64,000 nucleotides of DNA from Myxococcales bacterium (GTDB lineage Bacteria > Myxococcota > Myxococcia > Myxococcales > Anaeromyxobacteraceae). Positions within the stretch are counted from its first letter, which is position 1. Every line of letters starts with the position of its first letter. The stretch is from positions 124,001 through 188,000 of the forward strand of contig JAJZQX010000005.1 of the NCBI GenBank assembly GCA_021806645.1, in the 5' to 3' direction. Position numbers and translations under genes: made by a program. The notes below the pieces were generated by a model. That model saw only the letters and a program-made list of their open reading frames with translations, did not search any database and had not been told where the DNA came from. Shown here one piece after another: positions 62,102-64,000 of this stretch.

Positions 62102-64000
62102 TCAACGCGGCGCCGGCGCCAGCCAGACGCGAAGCAGCGCGTTCCAGTGGGCGTCGGTGAGCAGGTCGTTGGGCGTGACCCAGAGGTCGCGCGCGCCCCC
62201 CTCCAGCGCCGCCGCCAGCGTGGCGCCCAGCTCGTCCGGACCCATCACCTTTCCCCCTGGTCCCCACAGCCCGACCGACATCGACCAGCGGCCCGCCGGG
62301 AGCGTGGCCACCAGCCGCCTGGCCAGGTCCCCGGACGCCGAGACCGGCAGCTCCTCGAGTGCGCGGTAGTTCCAGACCACCAGCCTGTCGGCGTGGCGCA
62401 GCAGGGCGACGTAGTCGTGGCCGTGGTCGCGGCCGTCGCGCTTGAGGTCCTTCCAGCTGGCCGCCACGTCCACCCAGAGCTGCTTGCCGTGGGCGTGGGC
62501 CGCGGCGGCGGCGCGCTGCACGAACCGCTCCATGAGCGCCGACTTCCACGCCCAGATGGCCGGGGCCTCGATGTCGGGCCGGCCGCGCCAGTCGCGGGGC
62601 CAGTCGGCCTTGCCGCTGAAGGTCCGGAAGGAGGCCAGGTCGGCGGGGCCGAACGAGGTCTGCCGGTAAGACGCCTCGGTGAGGTCGATGGCGTCGACGG
62701 TCTCGGTCCTGGCGATCTCCTCGACCATCTGGACCGCCAGCCGGCCGAACTCGCCGTCCGCCAGCTCGGCCAGGCTCACCTGCTCGGGGTGGAGCGTCCC
62801 GTCGGCCAGGGTGGCCGCGGTCCCGGGGTGCGTGGCGATCCAGGTGGGCGCGTAGAGATCGACGAAGGCTGCCACCTTGAAGCCGCTGGCCCGGAGCTGC
62901 GCCGCCGCGGTGGCGAGCAGGTCCTCGGGCGCCCCCTTCTGGTGGTTCGACCAGCCGGCCTCATGGCCGGCCCAGCGGAAGTAGCTCCACTCGGTGCGGC
63001 CCGCCTCCACGCCCACCACCTGCCCGAGGCCCACCAGCGGGCGGTCCAGCACGCTGCGGATGGCGTCGTGCCAGTCGCCGTAGGGATCGAAGTGGGTGGA
63101 GAGGCCGAGCGAGAAGACCGGGCGCGCCACGCCGCTCCCGGCCCACCTGGCCGGCCCGCTACCGGCGGCGGCCACCGGCGCTGGGGCCGGTCGCTGCAGC
63201 AGCACCACCCCCGCCACCGTCGCCGCCATGACCAGCAACGCCACCAGCGAGCCCCACGGGCGCCCTCCGGTGGCCGGGGCCTCGAGGCGCCCCAGCTTCT
63301 CCCACTTCTCCTCGGCTCGATTCATCTCTTTCCACCATGAGTAGACGACGACGGCGTTGAGGAAGTACGACACCGGCAGGATGAGGAGGCCCCACGGCAG
63401 GTAGGCCAGGTCGCGCCACTCCCGGTCGAGCAGGATGCCGTAGACCGCCACGGCGAAGAAGAAGAAGAGGCCGAGCCAGGCCGCCAGCTCCCACGGCCCG
63501 TCGATGGCGAGCCAGCCGCGCGACAGGGCCACCGGCAGCGCCAGGAGCAGCGCCGTCTGCAGGAGCGGCACCAGCGCCATGTTGGCGAAGTTGACGGGGA
63601 GATAGAGCGAGAAGGGCCAGGCGTCGCGCGCCAGGAAGCGGCCGCGGTAGCGCCGGGCGATCTTGAGGTAGCTGCGCACCCAGCGGACGCGCTGCCGCCA
63701 GAGGCCGCCGAAGCTGGCCGGGCAGTCGGCCAGCACCATCGGCTCCGGGTCGAAGACGATCCGCTTGCCGGCCAGCTGGAGCCGCCAGGTGAACTCCAGG
63801 TCCTCGCCCCAGATCGGCTCGAAGCCGCCCAGCTCGTCGAGCACGCGCCGCCGGACGGCGCCGAGGTTGCCGGAGATGATGGGGAGGCAGCGGATCACCG
63901 AGAGCGCGCGCCGGACGTAGCCGGTGCCGATGTGCGTGGTGACCACCAGCAGCTTCTGCAGCGCGGTGCCGGCCCGCAGCGGCGCGTCGTTGCCGCAGAC
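62102..64000 (-). CDS. Glycosyltransferase family 2 (PgaC/HAS-like) fused to a periplasmic TIM-barrel-like domain; N-terminus beyond window
   Basis: At least 632 codons. The frame stays open to the right edge with GT2-like sequence (CGNDAPLRAGTALQKLL), so the true start lies outside. The GT2 part has LPIISGNLGAVRRRVLDEL, GGFEPIWGEDLEFTWRL (acidic pair) and WRQRVRWVRSYLK, the QxxRW motif of processive beta-glycan synthases. Three or four membrane helices follow. A further helix (GSLVALLVMAATVAGVVLLQ) then leads to a domain of about 330 residues (VFSLGLSTHFDPYGDWHD, GFKVAAFVDLYAPTWIATH, DAIDLTEASYRQTS, KQLWVDVAASWKDL, WSMSVGLWGPGGKVMGPDEL) with the strand-helix rhythm of a glycoside-hydrolase-type TIM barrel. 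Synthase and glycan-processing functions may be on one chain. Confidence 0.75.
   Translation of the reverse strand, partial: VCGNDAPLRAGTALQKLLVVTTHIGTGYVRRALSVIRCLPIISGNLGAVRRRVLDELGGFEPIWGEDLEFTWRLQLAGKRIVFDPEPMVLADCPASFGGLWRQRVRWVRSYLKIARRYRGRFLARDAWPFSLYLPVNFANMALVPLLQTALLLALPVALSRGWLAIDGPWELAAWLGLFFFFAVAVYGILLDREWRDLAYLPWGLLILPVSYFLNAVVVYSWWKEMNRAEEKWEKLGRLEAPATGGRPWGSLVALLVMAATVAGVVLLQRPAPAPVAAAGSGPARWAGSGVARPVFSLGLSTHFDPYGDWHDAIRSVLDRPLVGLGQVVGVEAGRTEWSYFRWAGHEAGWSNHQKGAPEDLLATAAAQLRASGFKVAAFVDLYAPTWIATHPGTAATLADGTLHPEQVSLAELADGEFGRLAVQMVEEIARTETVDAIDLTEASYRQTSFGPADLASFRTFSGKADWPRDWRGRPDIEAPAIWAWKSALMERFVQRAAAAAHAHGKQLWVDVAASWKDLKRDGRDHGHDYVALLRHADRLVVWNYRALEELPVSASGDLARRLVATLPAGRWSMSVGLWGPGGKVMGPDELGATLAAALEGGARDLWVTPNDLLTDAHWNALLRVWLAPAPR

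Overview
The window is very GC-rich, tightly packed chromosomal DNA with frequent GTG starts and ATGA/GTGA stop-start overlaps. It looks like a member of the Myxococcota, most likely the Anaeromyxobacter lineage. The lineage call rests on a bactofilin pair beside a PadC-like ParB-domain gene, a protein with a MYXO-CTERM-like tail, many sigma-54 and two-component regulators, TPR proteins, a Hanks-type kinase and PP2C phosphatase, and several close matches to myxobacterial gene neighbourhoods. This is inferred from gene content; no 16S rRNA gene is present.

Region 1 (1-9.3 kb) holds a NodU-type carbamoyltransferase (cut by the window edge), secA, an NlpC/P60-like lipoprotein, an M23 envelope peptidase, a PP2C phosphatase and recN. 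Region 2 (9.3-14.1 kb) contains a truncated acetyltransferase, an HNH endonuclease with a GC hexamer repeat, nadK and rarA divergent over 19 bp, a small TPR protein and an alpha/beta hydrolase relic. Region 3 (14-22 kb) is signalling: an NtrC-type regulator, a receiver-histidine kinase, a receiver-GGDEF protein, an unassigned ATP-grasp-like protein, a cob(I)alamin adenosyltransferase, a pteridine-reductase-like SDR and an EAL protein.

Region 4 (22-30 kb) carries an A-type Fe-S carrier, an MBL-fold hydrolase, fabI, a TPR protein and mobA. It then holds the most notable gene of the window: a DsbA/FrnE-like thioredoxin-fold protein whose first active-site Cys codon is an in-frame TGA (UPFC motif), followed by a hairpin with a GGUC loop that matches a bacterial SECIS element. 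This gene is almost certainly a selenoprotein and is invisible to ordinary ORF calling. A DEAD-box helicase, an MFS exporter, a patatin and RarD follow. Region 5 (30-36.6 kb) is a complete branched-chain amino-acid ABC operon (livKHMGF) preceded by a second sigma-54 response regulator.

Region 6 (36.7-40.3 kb) is accessory: a DUF3494 ice-binding-like lipoprotein with a strong terminator, a small unknown protein, a single-domain response regulator, and a compact mntA-hepT-higA-like toxin-antitoxin module beside a tRNA-Gly(GCC) that has a near-consensus promoter. Region 7 (39.7-54 kb) has pgsA, a TPR/AIM24-like protein, a lytic transglycosylase, nadB, a lipoprotein, pyrE, padC-like and two bactofilins in one run. 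After these come a hydrolase lacking its nucleophilic Ser, a large TPR protein, a Nit1-type amidase, a beta-barrel protein, an Fn3/MYXO-CTERM protein and an aspartate-semialdehyde dehydrogenase homologue without the catalytic Cys. A 428-bp gap then contains a 257-bp imperfect palindrome.

Region 8 (54-64 kb) holds a TIGR01777 epimerase, then tsaB, rseP, dxr, cdsA and uppS as a classic envelope/isoprenoid operon. A Ser/Thr kinase and a TauE/SafE permease diverge from it. The window closes with a large glycosyltransferase fused through a membrane helix to a periplasmic TIM-barrel-like domain, cut by the right edge.
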